Positions 12,900-25,555 of a stretch of 64,000 bases of DNA are shown here, piece by piece; position 1 is the stretch's first letter, and every line of letters begins with the position of its first letter. Source of the stretch: Symbiodinium natans (Eukaryota > Sar > Dinophyceae > Suessiales > Symbiodiniaceae); assembly GCA_905221605.1 (NCBI GenBank), contig CAJNDS010002094.1:310001-374000 (forward strand), given 5' to 3'. The translations under genes and the position numbers were made by a program. Under the pieces are notes generated by a model. It had not been told where the DNA came from. It worked only from the letters and a program-made list of their open reading frames with translations, and ran no database searches.

Positions 12900-14379
12900 G
12901 ACACGCAACATGAACTGGAATGCCCGCATCTATGCCTTTTGGCACCACAGCTTGGCAAGGGTTCTAGCATTGTCTAGCAAAAGTCGAGCAAACGGCGAGC
13001 TGCTGCTCACTGCGCAAGCCTCATGGAGGGCACGACTGTTTTAAGGAAGGCCAGCCTTCTGCTTCAGTGCTTTGAGAAAGGTTGGAGCCACCTCGCACGG
13101 GCCTGCAGCTGTGCATGGCTAGCCCCAGACAGCACCCAAGCAAGCCAACACCGACGCAAGCCAACAACACGGGCGAAGGCCCGGCAACTGCAAAAAAGCG
13201 TGGGAACCGAAGCTTTGCAAGTTGCCTCCGGCTCAGCTCGTCTCAGCCGTGAACGACCTCTGCTCACAAAGCACCACTGCTAATCGGAACGCCAGCCTTC
13301 AGCTTCAGCGCTTTGAGAAAAGCTGAGGCCGCTTTGCACGGACTCCGGCTGTACGGGAAGGACTGCGCAAAGCAAGCAGGATATGTCTGGCCCCAGGCGG
13401 GCCACTGCAAGTACGCGTACGCACACTGCCTGAGCGAGTCAGAGGCATGGCTTGACGGACCCAAGTGCAGGCGGAGTGGAATCCATGCTCACGTTGCAAG
13501 CCTCATGAAAGGCACAACTGCTTTAACGAAGGTAAGCCCTCAGCTTCAATTCAGAAAGGCTGTGCAGGCGGAACTCTAGCTGCGAGAGAATGGCTTCCCG
13601 AAGCAAGTTGCGCGTCGGTGGCTTCGGGCAAATCAAGCCCACACCGATGCAAGCCAGCCTGTGGCCGAGGGTGACCGGAAGTCGCTCGACTGCACAACCA
13701 GGCACGAGAGCAGCCAAGATATCCGGCGGCACAAGCTTTGCCAATTGCCCCGGCCTCAAGTCGCCTGCATGCTGCCCGCAGATGGACTCGGACGTGTGAG
13801 CATCACACGGACGATGCAGCACATCAGCCAAGAACCATCATGCACAACAGCCCGCCAAAAGGGCCTCCCGGTCTGAGCAGCACCAGCCCCATCTCTGGCG
13901 CAGTAAGCGCGGCATGAGGGCCGCGCTGCTGCGAAGGCGCCCTCTCTGCACTCAAGGATCAGTGGAAAAAAAGTCCCAGAACAGCTTTTGCGCTCTTCGT
14001 CATCTCCGGAACCCAGGCAGAGGGCCCAGGCAAGGACGGAGAGTCAACGAAGTAAAACTACAACACCACCATCAGTGCTGGCAGGTACTGGCAGTCTCCG
14101 GCGCGGCTGTCCTCCGCCCCGACTGCAGCCAGAAGACGAGATTGAAGTGCTCCAGTGCGCAGTGGACGGGCTAACCAGGACACAATCCGCACAAGTTGCT
14201 TATCCTAATCTGGACTTGCAGGACCAGCTGCGGCGCATGGACAAGATTGCCAAGAAGCAGCCGTGACTACGAAACGTGCGAGTGCCACATCCACTGTTGA
14301 AGCTGCAGCCAATGTTCTGGGGCAAGCATACAGTGCACAGGCTGTAGCCTCATTCCAGGCATGACGTTCAATGCACCAG
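12900..14379. repeat. 1,480-bp direct duplication, copy A
   Basis: From about 12900 to 13810 this is almost base-for-base the same as 14380-15290, and the rest is recognisably related. The period is 1,480 bp. It contains the same family of sub-repeats as the 3.34 kb units upstream. Frames such as 13023-13283 recur identically at 14503-14763, simply because the DNA is duplicated. Confidence 0.92.
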
Positions 14380-15610
14380 GACACGCAACATGAACTGGAA
14401 TGCCCGAATCTATGCCTTTTGGCACCACAGCTTGGCAAGGGTTCTAGCATTGTCTAGCAAAAGTCGAGCAAACGGCCAGCTGCTGCTCACTGCGCAAGCC
14501 TCATGGAGGGCACGACTGTTTTAAGGAAGGCCAGCCTTCTGCTTCAGTGCTTTGAGAAAGGTTGGAGCCACCTCGCACGGGCCTGCAGCTGTGCATGGCT
14601 AGCCCCAGACAGCACCCAAGCAAGCCAACACCGACGCAAGCCAACAACACGGGCGAAGGCCCGGCAACTGCAAAAAAGCGTGGGAACCGAAGCTTTGCAA
14701 GTTGCCTCCGGCTCAGCTCGTCTCAGCCGTGAACGACCTCTGCTCACAAAGCACCACTGCTAATCGGAACGCCAGCCTTCAGCTTCAGCGCTTTGAGAAA
14801 AGCTGAGGCCGCTTTGCACGGACTCCGGCTGTACGGGAAGGACTGCGCAAAGCAAGCAGGATATGTCTGGCCCCAGGCGGGCCACTGCAAGTACGCGTAC
14901 GCACACTGCCTGAGCGAGTCAGAGGCATGGCTTGACGGACCCAAGTGCAGGCGGAGTGGAATCCATGCTCACGTTGCAAGCCTCATGAAAGGCACAACTG
15001 CTTTAACGAAGGTAAGCCCTCAGCTTCAATTCAGAAAGGCTGTGCAGGCGGAACTCTAGCTGCGAGAGAATGGCTTCCCGAAGCAAGTTGCGCGTCGGTG
15101 GCTTCAGGCAAATCAAGCCCACACCGATGCAAGCCAGCCTGTGGCCGAGGGTGACCGGAAGTCGTTCGACTGCACGACCAGGCACGAGAGCAGCCAAGAT
15201 ATCCGGAGGCACAAGCTTTGCCAATTGCCCCGGCCTCAAGTCGCCTGCATGCTGCCCGCAGATGGACTCGGACGTGTGAGCATCACACGGACGGCGCAAC
15301 ATTCATTGTCTAGGAGCCATCGTGCACAACAACCTACCAAAAGGACCTCCCGGTCTGAACAACACGACCCCCATGTCCGACGCAGCAAGCCGTGCGGGCC
15401 GCGCTGCTACAAAGACGGCCTCTCTGAACACAAGGATCTGGGGAACAAACGCGACAGCTTACAAACCTAAACTGCTGGACAAGCAGCTTCTGCTCTTTTC
15501 CCTTGTGCTCTTTTGCCTGTGCTAAATAAGGAACCCAGCAGACAAGCACGGACAAGATTGCCACAAGCAGCCGTAACTGCGAAACGTGCGAATGGCACAT
15601 CCCCTTCTGA
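14380..15610. repeat. 1,480-bp direct duplication, copy B, partial
   Basis: Second copy of the 1,480-bp unit. Identity is very high to about 15290; after that it has changed and is shorter than copy A. Satellite-related sequence ends near 15610, which marks the right edge of the satellite domain. Confidence 0.9.
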
Positions 15611-18327
15611 TGTTGCAGCTGGCCAACATTATCGAATCATACCCCTGAATTGCCCCATCAACTTGGGAGTGTTGCTTGACAGGCGTTCCCAGGTCCTGCA
15701 CTTTCTGGGTGGCCCCTTGCATGCAGCACAGTCCACAAGTCTGGTTGCCTGCTCACGTACAGACTTCGGTTTCCAGCGCATGTGGCAGAAATGCTGCGAC
15801 TCTTATGGCCTCAGTCGGTGAAGCTTCGAGCCAAGCGAGCACTCAACACCATGCGAACGGAGAAAGCGCGGGCTGTGCTCTCACATTCACCCGGTTCTGA
15901 GGCGCTGAACAGTGTGTCCAGTCACAGCACCTCGTCACCTGTCACCATGCAGAACTGCGGAGTGGCCTGCAAAGTGCTGCCAAGTGCGGGCCTTAGCCAC
16001 GGCATCTCATGGCGCAGAAGAGGGATCGGCCAGAATGAGCACGTGGAAACCCGTGGAACATAGCCTGGCCTATATCGCCTGCGAAGGCCATACCGGAAGG
16101 CCAACCAACTCAGTCGCTTGACACAGTCACTTCGACAGAACCTTCTGGCTGAAATGCGGAGTTGGAGCTGGGTCAACATGGTCAAGATTCTGGGTGTTGT
16201 CTCTTCGAGTCGAGACTTTTGCAGCTGCTCAGCTGGATACCGAACTGGGCACCTCAAGCAGCCGAAGCATCGCTCCAGCTGAAAGACCTGAAAGCAGCAG
16301 GCATGAAATCCAACCGTGCCGAAGCGTCGCCCAGATGTGTCCAGAGCCCCCGGTATCCGGTCTACTCTTGGGAACCCGTCACTCTCACGAATACCCGAGG
16401 AACCCGTCCTAGAAAACACATTTGATGCATTTGAGCCAGGTCCTCTCCAAGAAGGAACTCATTAAGGATCCCAAGGCCAGAGTGAAGGCGGCCAAGCCTT
16501 GAAGCAGCCTTCCTTGCAGCAAAGGGCTTGGGCATTGCAACCTCGAACTTAACCGCGAGCGTGTTAGAGAGTCGGTCAGAGTCGGTCACAGTCGGCGAAA
16601 GTCGGTTAGAGCCTCTGCTCCAAACCAGCTGCCACGCTGCTTCGGCCAATGGTCCGTAAAGGAGTCATAGGAGGCTGCTCCAACGACGCTTCTCGGCAGG
16701 TGAATGGACCGCACGCACTCACGCCGAAAGGAAACTGCCACACAGCGCACAGCACGGCCGCAAGAGCGACAGCTTTTCTGGGACTGCTTACGAAGCTGGA
16801 GGGCAAGCTGCATCCTGTTGCCGCTTATGTGCCATACAAACGGGCAGGACGGGCCGGGCGCAGTGGCGGTCTGCCATCTGAATATTCTGAATCTGGGGCC
16901 TGGCGACTTCCCTATTTGCAGGTGCACTGCGGATCCGCGCAGCCTCTTCGGTGAGCAGGGGATGGCCTGCCCGAGCGGAAGCCTGCCGGACACAACTGAT
17001 ATCAAAGTGGCAGTGTAGCACAATATGCACAATGCAATCCACACGAGAAGGACGCAGAGGAACGGTCTGGCAGGTCCTTGAACTCGGTCTCACCGTGCAC
17101 CCTCTGCCTCCCCCCTCTTAGTGCAGGCAACTGAAAGTTGTACAGAAGAAGAAGCAGAACAATGGGACATGGTGCGACAACAAGTCGCAAGGACAGCGTG
17201 CCGTACGCTTCGAACCACAATCTCCATGAGTCTGCAAGGGATAGAGGACCATCACGCGGGGGCCACAGCCACCAGTTGCACTGGCTGCATGTAGCACACT
17301 TCGCCGTCCGTAGCAATTTGGCAAGCTGCCCGGCTGAGCCTGCTGAGCATGGGCAAGGCGCGACAGGTGCGACAGAGTGTGCAGCTTCGACGTGCACAGC
17401 TGCAAATATGCCCGGGCGCATCCGACATCACAGCACCAGCCGGTGGCCAGGATGACCAGAGCAACACAATGTGCCAGCCCCAACCAATTCTTAAGTTTGT
17501 GAGAGCAGTTACAAGCTGGAGTCTTGCGCAGGTCGCCATGTACGCCAGCTATGCCAATCTGCACAGGTCATGCAACACTCGCTTGCTGGTGGACCTGTTC
17601 AAGGAGCACAAGCGACCCGAAGCCCTTGTCAACACCGCTCTTTAGAGGGTTCAGAGGCGACAAGGCACTATGCCACCATGCCATACTATGCGGGAACGCT
17701 CAAGATGTTCAAAGACTTGCGAGATCACACGGAAGCATGCGAGGGCAAAGAGTCGAAAGATCCCCTGCAGGACTTGAATGTCGGGTGCTTCTGGGCAAGG
17801 AACCGTCGCTAGCCGAGCGTATATTGAGTCATTGAGAGTCGGTCTATGTGGCACTGCGCACATGATGGCCTGGGGGTTATGACGAAGCAATCCCCATGCT
17901 TTGTGGCCGCCCCCCGCGCCGATGATCTTCCAAGAATGACAGCTCCGAGCCTCCAAGATTAGTGGACAAAAGTCCTCAAACTTCTACCAGCTGGTTTCTG
18001 CCGTGGTCGGGGGGGATTCCTGTGAAGTTTGACATGAAGAGACTCGTCGCAAGGAGGGGCCGTTGGAAGGGAGGGCAAAAAGCCTGTGCGTGACCTTGAC
18101 AATATTGGATGTCTTCATCTCAGGAGTATGGGATTGTTACCGTCTGCTACGGCGTGGTACGGTGCTGGTGGCCGTGCTCGATCTGGCAACAGCACCACAC
18201 CAGCGTCGTGACGATGACACCACCAGGACTTTGAACCCCGCCCCATGCTGCTCGAGACCCAGCAGCTCCAGCAGCCAGAATGCAAAGACAGCAAGGCATT
18301 GCTCGCAGCGGAGCCGCGCATGATTTT
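15611..18327. other. Gene-poor stretch, no recognised product
   Basis: Open frames of 80-165 codons exist on both strands (15782-16063 plus, 15922-16419 minus, 17349-17645 plus, 17118-17564 minus), but none shows a family motif, a clear splice pattern or a start context I can defend. Near 16563-16605 a short GTCGGTCA/GAGTCGGT motif repeats four times. This could be decayed mobile or coding DNA; I cannot assign it. Confidence 0.4.
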
Positions 18328-19440
18328 GCGCATAGGTCCTGCCCGCGCATCAGGTTTTGCTGCAAGACTTGCGAACACCGTACGCCAAGCAGCGGCACAG
18401 CGCAACGCGCCCCAACCCACCACAGCAACTTGGCGTGCTGCGCAGCAGGCCTCTGGCCATTCTGGCCTTGTGAAGCGGGGCCTTGGGGGCGAGCTGCAAA
18501 GTGCGCTCACTTCCAGCATGGGAAAGGGCTGTCAAGCTCGAGGGGGCGAGCTGCCGCAGCTGCCACAGCTGCCGCAGACACCAAACTTCAGCTCAGCACT
18601 CAGATCACTCAGATCACTCAGGGACTGAGAAAATCTGCAAACTTTCACAAAGCTTTCCTCTCACTATTCAGCCATGGTGACGCAACTAAGCTATACCAAG
18701 CAGCTCCGAACGTTACCCCGAGCACCAGGCCTGTTTCACTACAGCCTCAGCAACCTGAACGCTGAGACGGTCCGGCTTTGCCTGGCATGGGATTGCGCAT
18801 AGGTGCTGTCCCCACATAACGCTTGCTCTGGCCACACCGAACGACGAGCGGTGGTGGCACAGCACTACGCACCCCGTCCCGCAAGGACAACTTGGGGCGC
18901 GTGGCAAAAGCACGGCTAGGTCCCGGCAGCCGCATTCCAGCGGAAGCATGTAGTGCGCGCGGGACCCATCGACGCAACCTCTGATTTGCCACAGCAAGTA
19001 GCACGAGGCTTTTGCTTAGGGATATGAACTATGTCGCATGTGTGCGCATGAGACCCGGACTTTCAAGCAGCTTTGGCACCCCCCACTTCTTCGAGACGGG
19101 ATGCAAGAGCCATGAAGCAAGCCTTGAATCACACTTTTTGCTGTGTTTCTGACCACTGCATGTGGGCGGGCGTTGCACAACCGTCGACGAACTGGAAGAG
19201 TTCCGCGTCGATATCGACAGCCAGTATTTCCGAATGCTATCCCCACACCCGTGGCACCCTGGGAGCCCCAACTTTGCCCTGTAGGCTGCGCAGTCCTGCC
19301 TGTGCAGGCGTGCTGCAAGACTGGCAAGACTTGCTGAGACCACGCGCCAAGTCGTGGAGGCACAGCACAACGCGCCCCATCCCGCCACAGCAAATTCGTG
19401 TGCGCAACACTTGGCCTCGTAAAGCGCGCCACACAGACTG
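18328..19440. repeat. Three diverged copies of a ~110-bp segment
   Basis: Segments near 18328-18440, 18783-18900 and 19300-19420 share a pattern: a GCGCATAGG-like or GTGCTGCAAGACT start, a run reading GGCACAGCACAACGCGCCCC with changes, then CCACAGCAA. Spacing is about 450-520 bp. Frames of up to 297 codons (19237-20130 minus) cross the region but are overlapped by a 176-codon frame on the other strand, so I do not call a gene. Confidence 0.45.
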
Positions 19441-20404
19441 CACGAGCAATGTTTTTTTGGGAGCCGGCAAAGTGCGCATGCGGGCTTTTGGGGCAGTGCC
19501 CACAAAAGAGGGAGCTGGCAGCAGCCCCCATCCACGCACCCTCATCCGGTAGCCAGCGTGGCTTGAGGCGTCTACTTTAGAACTTGACAAAGCATTCGCA
19601 GCGTGCCTTTTCGTGCCCCGAGGCACGGTAGCTGTCAGGTTCGAGAACACGCCCATCGTTCTTGTCTCCGAGCAGGTGCTCAGGGCACTTGGCCGCGTTT
19701 GGGACAATCGCCGAAGGAGCGCAAGACATCTCTCGCCGCTGCGACGTGGACGTCGACGCAACCAGGCACTGCGGGCCCCAAACATCAAGCATGTTTGCCA
19801 CAGCACCGGCACAACCCCGGCTGTGAAGACGTCAAAGTCAGCCTGTACACCCAGCTGGTTGTCCAATGCACGAGACAGTGCGCAGCTCACGCCTGGGCAG
19901 GCTTGCCCAGTCTCGCAACAGCAGCTGGTTAGCGCGGCACTTGACCCTGCGTGGCCTCGTAAATCTAGGGCCTCGTCTGGACAGCAGCACTCCAGGGCCG
20001 GGGAAGCGCCTCCACTGGGCCACATGCGTGATTGCTCTGATGCTGAAGCGGCGTGGCAGCAGCCCAACAGCTGGCAGTGTGCAGCTTCTGAGCTGTCCAA
20101 GACTAAGAACTTGAAGAGTTTTCGTTTCATAGCAGCCCACTAAACTGAATGCTTGCCTAAACAAGCGCTTCAACGTCGACACTGTCACAGGTTCTGTTAC
20201 TCACCCAGCGTCCACGTGTCGAGCGGGCTGTGCAAGCCTCAGATGATACACGATGAAATAGGACGGCAAAAGCTAGCAACAAGTCAATATGAATATCAGC
20301 TTTTGCCAGCAAGTCACCGAACCTCCAGCACGGCCTGGACGTGCATCAAAACTGTGCAGGATGTAGAGCATACCTGGTTTCAAGACACGCGGCGTGACAA
20401 AGGC

Positions 20405-20545
20405 TGCTTCAAGCGAGAGCGAGAGCAAGAGAGCGAGAGCGAGAGTAGGGAGGGTCAAGGGGGAGCGGGAAGGGAGGTGCAAGTTGGCGAGGGACAAAGA
20501 GCGACAAAGGAGGGGGGGAAGGGGGAAGGGCGGGACCGGACAACA

Positions 20546-20576
<31 letters not shown>

Positions 20577-20588
20577 GAGAGAGAGCTA
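20405..20588 (+). repeat. Purine-rich GAGA tract
   Basis: The plus strand is almost purely A and G over ~180 bp, starting with GAGAGCGAGA-type units, then AGGGAGG units, and ending in a clean (GA)n run at 20547-20586. It is a simple repeat with potential for triplex formation. Confidence 0.9.
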
Positions 20589-21289
20589 GTTAGTTAGTCA
20601 CTTTCAAACAAGAAAAGGGAGAGGCAAGAAATGACGCTCACACGCGGTGTTGTCTTGCAACGGCCTGCATCTCTGGTGATACGATGTGTTGTGCGCTGGC
20701 ACCCCTGCCTCGCAGGGTCAACACCGAAATTTGCAACCAGCAAGAAGTGACCTGAATGTGTCGCTGCGCACCTTCGCTGTAGCTACAGACGCGAAAAAAA
20801 CTAGCTGCACAACACAACGGGCCGCAACAGTCTGTAAGAAATTACACATCCTGCTGGGCGCGCCTGGGAACGCCATTGGGAACGCCATTGGTCGGCTCTA
20901 CCGACAAAAATTCGATGTCGCCTAAAATGTTTAGCATCTTTAGCTTGCTGATGGCAGCACTTCCAATCTGGCTACAAGATAATATTGTTGCTCGACTGTG
21001 AACCGATTGTGCAAACCCCAAGATAACGAAAAACTTGTGTTGTTTCTTTCCTCTGGGCCAATGCAGCGGACAGCCAGGATTTCTGGAGCCAGCGCTCCGG
21101 TTCCAACATGGTGGAACTGCCCATGGTGCCATGATGACCATGGTGCAAAGCTGTGCGCCAAGAGATAACAGTTTTTTATCGACCCCGAGGCTGATCTCCA
21201 AACAAATCAAGAAAAAACATTTCGAGGTTAAGAAAAAGAAACACCAGCTCCCCGCGCCCGGTGCTTCATTCTTCAAAAATCGGAGTCGC

Positions 21290-21480
21290 GGGAGGGGTGG
21301 TGGTAGGAAATTAATGCTGAATTCCACCCCCTCGTTTATTGATTTTGTTTCCTGTGTTTCATTCCTCGAGAATTTACAAGAAAACATGTAGCAGGGGGAA
21401 GCTTGAGGGGAAGGGCCAGGGAGGGTTTGGCTTTGAGGGGGTGAAATTCCGCCCCCCTCGTTTCTTGCTGGGTTTAACCC
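21290..21480 (+). repeat. Dispersed short element, same family as 59893-60140
   Basis: The pattern AATTCCACCCCCTCG, a T-rich TTGATTTTGTTTCC stretch, then TTTCATTC and TCGAG appears at 21320-21375 and in part at 21445-21480 (AAATTCCGCCCCCCTCG). The same order of motifs recurs as a small tandem set near 59893-60140, 38 kb away, so this is a dispersed family. Confidence 0.6.
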
Positions 21481-21625
21481 GGGTTCGAACCTGGTTCAAC
21501 CTGGGTTGAACGCGAGGTTCTCGATGTTGTCGTCCACCGCCCCCCCCCCCCCCCCCCCCAGCGATTTTAGGGGTTCGAACCTGGGTTGAACGCAAGTTCG
21601 AACCCCCCCCCAACCTTGCTCGGCA
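21476..21625. repeat. GGTTCGAACCTGG repeats around a 20-base C run
   Basis: Variants of GGGTTCGAACCTGG and GGTTGAACGCGAGGTTC occur at 21480-21520 and again at 21572-21605. TTCGAA is a palindrome. Between them lies an uninterrupted C20 tract at 21540-21559. No coding feature seen. Confidence 0.75.
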
Positions 21626-22005
21626 AAGCATCCTTGCTGTTTCTGCCATGATGTCTGATTTTAAGAAGACAGCAGAAGACTTTCAGTCAAGCTCGCTCTA
21701 CAGCAGACGCCGCTGCAAGAATGGGTGGAAACAGCAGATCGGGGTCTCGGCGATTGGGCTTATTGCAGAAGGCATTAGAGCCTTGAATATCGAGCCTGTG
21801 AAGACTGAGATTTCTGGGATGGCCTTCTGGACGGCCCTGCGTACTGCTCGCAGCCCAGGTCGAAACTGAGATCACAATCAAACCACACAGTGAACAGTGA
21901 ACTACAGACGAATGAAATAAACAGCTTTATGCTCTGGGCACAACGTCGCTGATCATGAAGTTGAACGGGATCCTGGCTTCCATGCTTTTGCAAGTACTGA
22001 ACTAC

Positions 22006-22104
<99 letters not shown>

Positions 22105-22169
22105 CAGTAGTAGCAGTAGTCGTAGTAGCAGCAGTAGTAGTAGTAGTACTACTACTACTACTGCTGCTG

Positions 22170-22239
<70 letters not shown>

Positions 22240-22250
22240 AACTACACTAC
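22006..22250. repeat. (TAG)n / (CTA)n inverted repeat
   Basis: About 140 bp of TAG-type triplets (with AGC and CGT interruptions) is followed directly by about 100 bp of the complementary ACT/CTA triplets. The centre is at about 22147. Next to the centre the match is exact: five AGT then AGC units on the left mirror five ACT then GCT units on the right. The two arms could pair as one long hairpin. Confidence 0.95.
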
Positions 22251-22984
22251 TATACGAACATCAACAAAGTTGACGACCATGAAACTCAAAAAGGTTGAAC
22301 GTGATAGAAAATTCTCCAGCCACACAAAATGTACGCCAATGTACGCTTTTCTCTCACGCCTGGCTCTCATGGTATGGAGTTGCTGCTCTAAGGGTTAAGG
22401 GACTCCACCCTGACAACAACCCTAGACCCAAGAACCTGACAAACCCCAAACCCTTTTTAAACCCTACTGCTCACTTCTTGCCGAGCGCGATGATCGGAAC
22501 CCCTGCATACTGCAGGGGCTTTAGCCTGGGCCATCGGGTTTGCGTTTGAAGTTTCAAATTCAAGTGTTTAAGCCCAGGATGAGGTGAACTTCATTAAGTA
22601 CGAAACCCGTGGCCCACAACTCAACCACAACCCCCCCCCCCATCAATTACAAAACTCCGGCCACCAGGTGGTTTCTGTTTTAGAGAGGTCGGCGCCGATC
22701 AACGCTCTGAAATCTTAAGAGTCAGGCCTTAAGCCCTGAAGCCTGAAGCCCGAGCCTTCAGCTGTAAGCCCTAGACCTTAGCTCTAAACCATGGCCGTGG
22801 ACCAGGGCTCAAGGCTTCAGCCGGGTCCCGTTTAAAACACCAGGAGGGAAACAACCACCCTCAATAGAGGGTCCGGGAAGGAGGGGGATTGAATCAATGG
22901 ATGCGTAAGAGGGGGGGGGGGGGGAGGTATATTAGAATGAGGTTAACATTAAGTTTGTGTTGAGGTTTGGGCGACACAAAACCC

Positions 22985-23065
22985 CGAAGCCTTCACTGAA
23001 CACCCTGAAATACCCTGAAATACCCTGCGAGAATCTGGGATACCCTGAGATACCCTGAGAAGCCT
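22985..23065 (+). repeat. TACCCTGA short tandem repeat
   Basis: Units of the type AATACCCTGA or GATACCCTGA repeat five times with ~11-base spacing and one diverged copy (ATCTGGG). An interrupted G run (22911-22924) lies just upstream. Confidence 0.75.
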
Positions 23066-24039
23066 CGGGCTGCGGCTCGCCATTGGGCCCAAGCTTTGCC
23101 TCCTTGACCTCTTCAAGGAAGTCCGCCCCGCTTCCCACCTGGTGTGGATATTCGACTCCAAGCCATCAAGAGAAGGAATCACATTTGACACAAATGCACT
23201 TCACCCTTCTGGCCAATCTGTGTCCAACATACATGAACAGCACGCGAGACGAGGCGACCATGTTGTGCGTCACTGGAAGATTATGTTCGGTGACCGATCT
23301 CGGCTCGGGGTATCCGCGTTTGCCTCTTTGCAGCTGGGCGCTGCCTAGACTTGGGAGTGTACTCTGCTGGCTGCGTTCATGGATCTGCCGCCTCAGATTT
23401 AGAGGGCATCGAACCAGAAAAAAAGTATTGTGGCCATACGCGGTTGCGACGGCTTGGTGATGTTAGTGGAGGCAGCGTGAACCTTCCCTCGAGACCAGCG
23501 GAACCAAAACTAGGGACCTCTGCCACAAAAGTCGGAGCCCCAAGCCATGCCTGGTTTTTCCGGCGTATCCTGAAGGAATATGGTTCTTGCTGTCACGCTT
23601 TTCGGGCAAAATCGGATCGTAACTGAGCAGCAAGAACAGCTTAGTTGGAGCACGCCTTCAGGCCGGAACAATAAAGAACGGACACCTTGAGGCTACGACT
23701 TCTGCCGCAGTCAGGCCTACGCGGAGAGTTCCTGGTTCCGTTGGTCCCGAGGGAAGAGTCATGCTGCCTACACGAAGACTACCAAGCCAGCCTCTACTCG
23801 AATTCGTAAGTCTCGTTTTCTCACTCTCTGCCTGAGCCATGACATCTTGCGTCATGCATGCTGCATGCCCTGCATCGCCTGCCACATTGCAGGGTCTATG
23901 TTGCTCAGTCCCAGCAGGTCTGCTCAAGAATCTGATCGAAGAGTTACTCGGTTTAGGGCCTTGAGGGTTCGGTTTATGGTAAGCCTCAACCCTGGCATGC
24001 AAGGGGTGTATCGTCAGGAGTGACCCAATTTGAGCTCGA

Positions 24040-24445
24040 GCCGCGTGGGCTCTCTCACAGCTTGGCACGCTACACTTTCGATACTTTCGGAAGGTGTTGA
24101 GGTCTCGGCCTTGCAAACGCCGCCGCGCAGCGCGGTGAGGTCCTTCATACACTTGTTCAGCTCCAGCTGCAGCATGTGTCAGCACGCCCTGGCAGCCAAC
24201 CCCAGGTCCTTGTCGCCAGGGTCCGGCAGCGCTTTCAGAGTGTGCACATCCTTGCGGGAATTTCCCATGAGGCCTGAACTCTCAAAGCCATGTGCCCCTG
24301 AAACTCCACGACGTACCACAAGTGGAAGGGCCCCAGTGGCTGCACTATCCAAAAGATGCGGAGGAGTGCTGCGTCCCAGCTGGCAGAGCTTAAGAATCTC
24401 CTGCATATTTCGAATTGTTTCAATCTTTCCGGTACAGGGCAACGG
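24040..24445 (-). pseudogene. Exon-like segments or pseudogene, unknown protein
   Basis: Read on the minus strand from 24403, after a good acceptor (ATATGCAG), one frame stays open for more than 100 codons except for a single TGA at about 24180; it contains residues such as EILKLCQLGRSTPPHLLDS before the stop and LELNKCMKDLTALRGG after it. A second frame after the same acceptor is also open and reads RIFWIVQPLGPFHLWYVVEF. Which is real is unclear: the stretch may be two exons, a pseudogene with one stop, or part of the gene whose exons lie at 27.3-28.2 kb on the same strand. I recognise no family. Confidence 0.3.
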
Positions 24446-25438
24446 AACGAGGCCTCACGACCCCAACCCGAAACTTGAACCCCAAAATCACTACAACGAC
24501 CTGCCATTAGGTTCTAGGCTCCTAAACCCGCAGTTCTCTCTGGCCCCTGCCGCAAAAAGCAAGCTGCACCGTTGCGAGGCGAGCGTTGTGAGAGTGGCCT
24601 GGCTTCTGGGCTTCACAAGGCACTCAAGGGGCTTGCAGTTGCAATTAGGATGTTGTGGGCATTGCAGGTATGAAGAAGTCTTGTCATTTTCACCAGCTAT
24701 GCTTGCTCAATGAGGTTTGCACCAAATTGCTACGTCACTCTGTCTAGACATGCGCCGAGCTGTATAAGGCCGCGTTCTCTTTCAGGGGCGGGTAAGACCT
24801 GCGCAAAGCAACCTCACTTCTCGAAATAGTTGGGTTCCTTTCGATGCCCTAAGCCCTCGGAGAATGCTTTTCATACTGGAACCTGGAGATTCGGTGGTTG
24901 TCGGTGCACATGCTCGGGGGCTAGAGTGAACCACTGGTTTAGATTTGGGAACAGAGCACTCTTCCAAGTCTGTAGAAGCAAGTCATGACCCTTGCTGCGG
25001 CAGACCCGAGTGCCAGCTATGAAGCTTGGCTAGATTCTTCACTAAGGCTACGACCGATCCCAAACAACATCAATGCACGTGCCAGTCGCCTGAACCGCAG
25101 AGCCCTTTGCAAAAAAAAACCCTCTCTCACAAGCAGAGGATCTGCACAGTCCTTCGGCTGTGAGGGCCGGCCTCAGCCCGCTGAGAAGGGCTGCCACAGC
25201 CCCGAATGCCGCTCGCACCTTCAGCAAAAGGAGGTTTAGGGCTTCGAACCGCAGCCTTCCGTATGACAGGAAAGCACTGAACAAAGACTGTAGGATTTCG
25301 TCAGCACAGGCCCCCAGAATCCACCGACGGGCTCTGCTACGCTAAGCAGTGGGAATCGTCGGGCTCAGACCTGGCAGGACCACAGCAGCGCCTCCCCACA
25401 TCGGCTGAGATGGGCTGAAATGGGCTATTCGGGGCTGT

Positions 25439-25555
25439 TAGGGTTTAGGGTTTAGGGTTAGGGAGTTTAGGGAGTTTAGGGAGCTTAGAGAGTTTAGGGA
25501 GTTTAGGGTGTAGGGTTTAGGGCTTCTGCAGTTTCGGGTTTAGGGTTTAGGTATG
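25439..25555 (+). repeat. Interstitial telomere-like TTTAGGG block
   Basis: A run of TTTAGGG, TTAGGG, and changed units such as GAGTTTAGG and TTTAGGGTG over ~115 bp. TTTAGGG is the plant/algal-type telomere repeat; the copies are decayed, so this is an interstitial block and not a functional end. Confidence 0.85.

Noticed and set aside
19237-20130. 297-codon minus-strand frame
   Set aside because: No family motif, overlapped by a 176-codon plus-strand frame, and it crosses diverged repeats.
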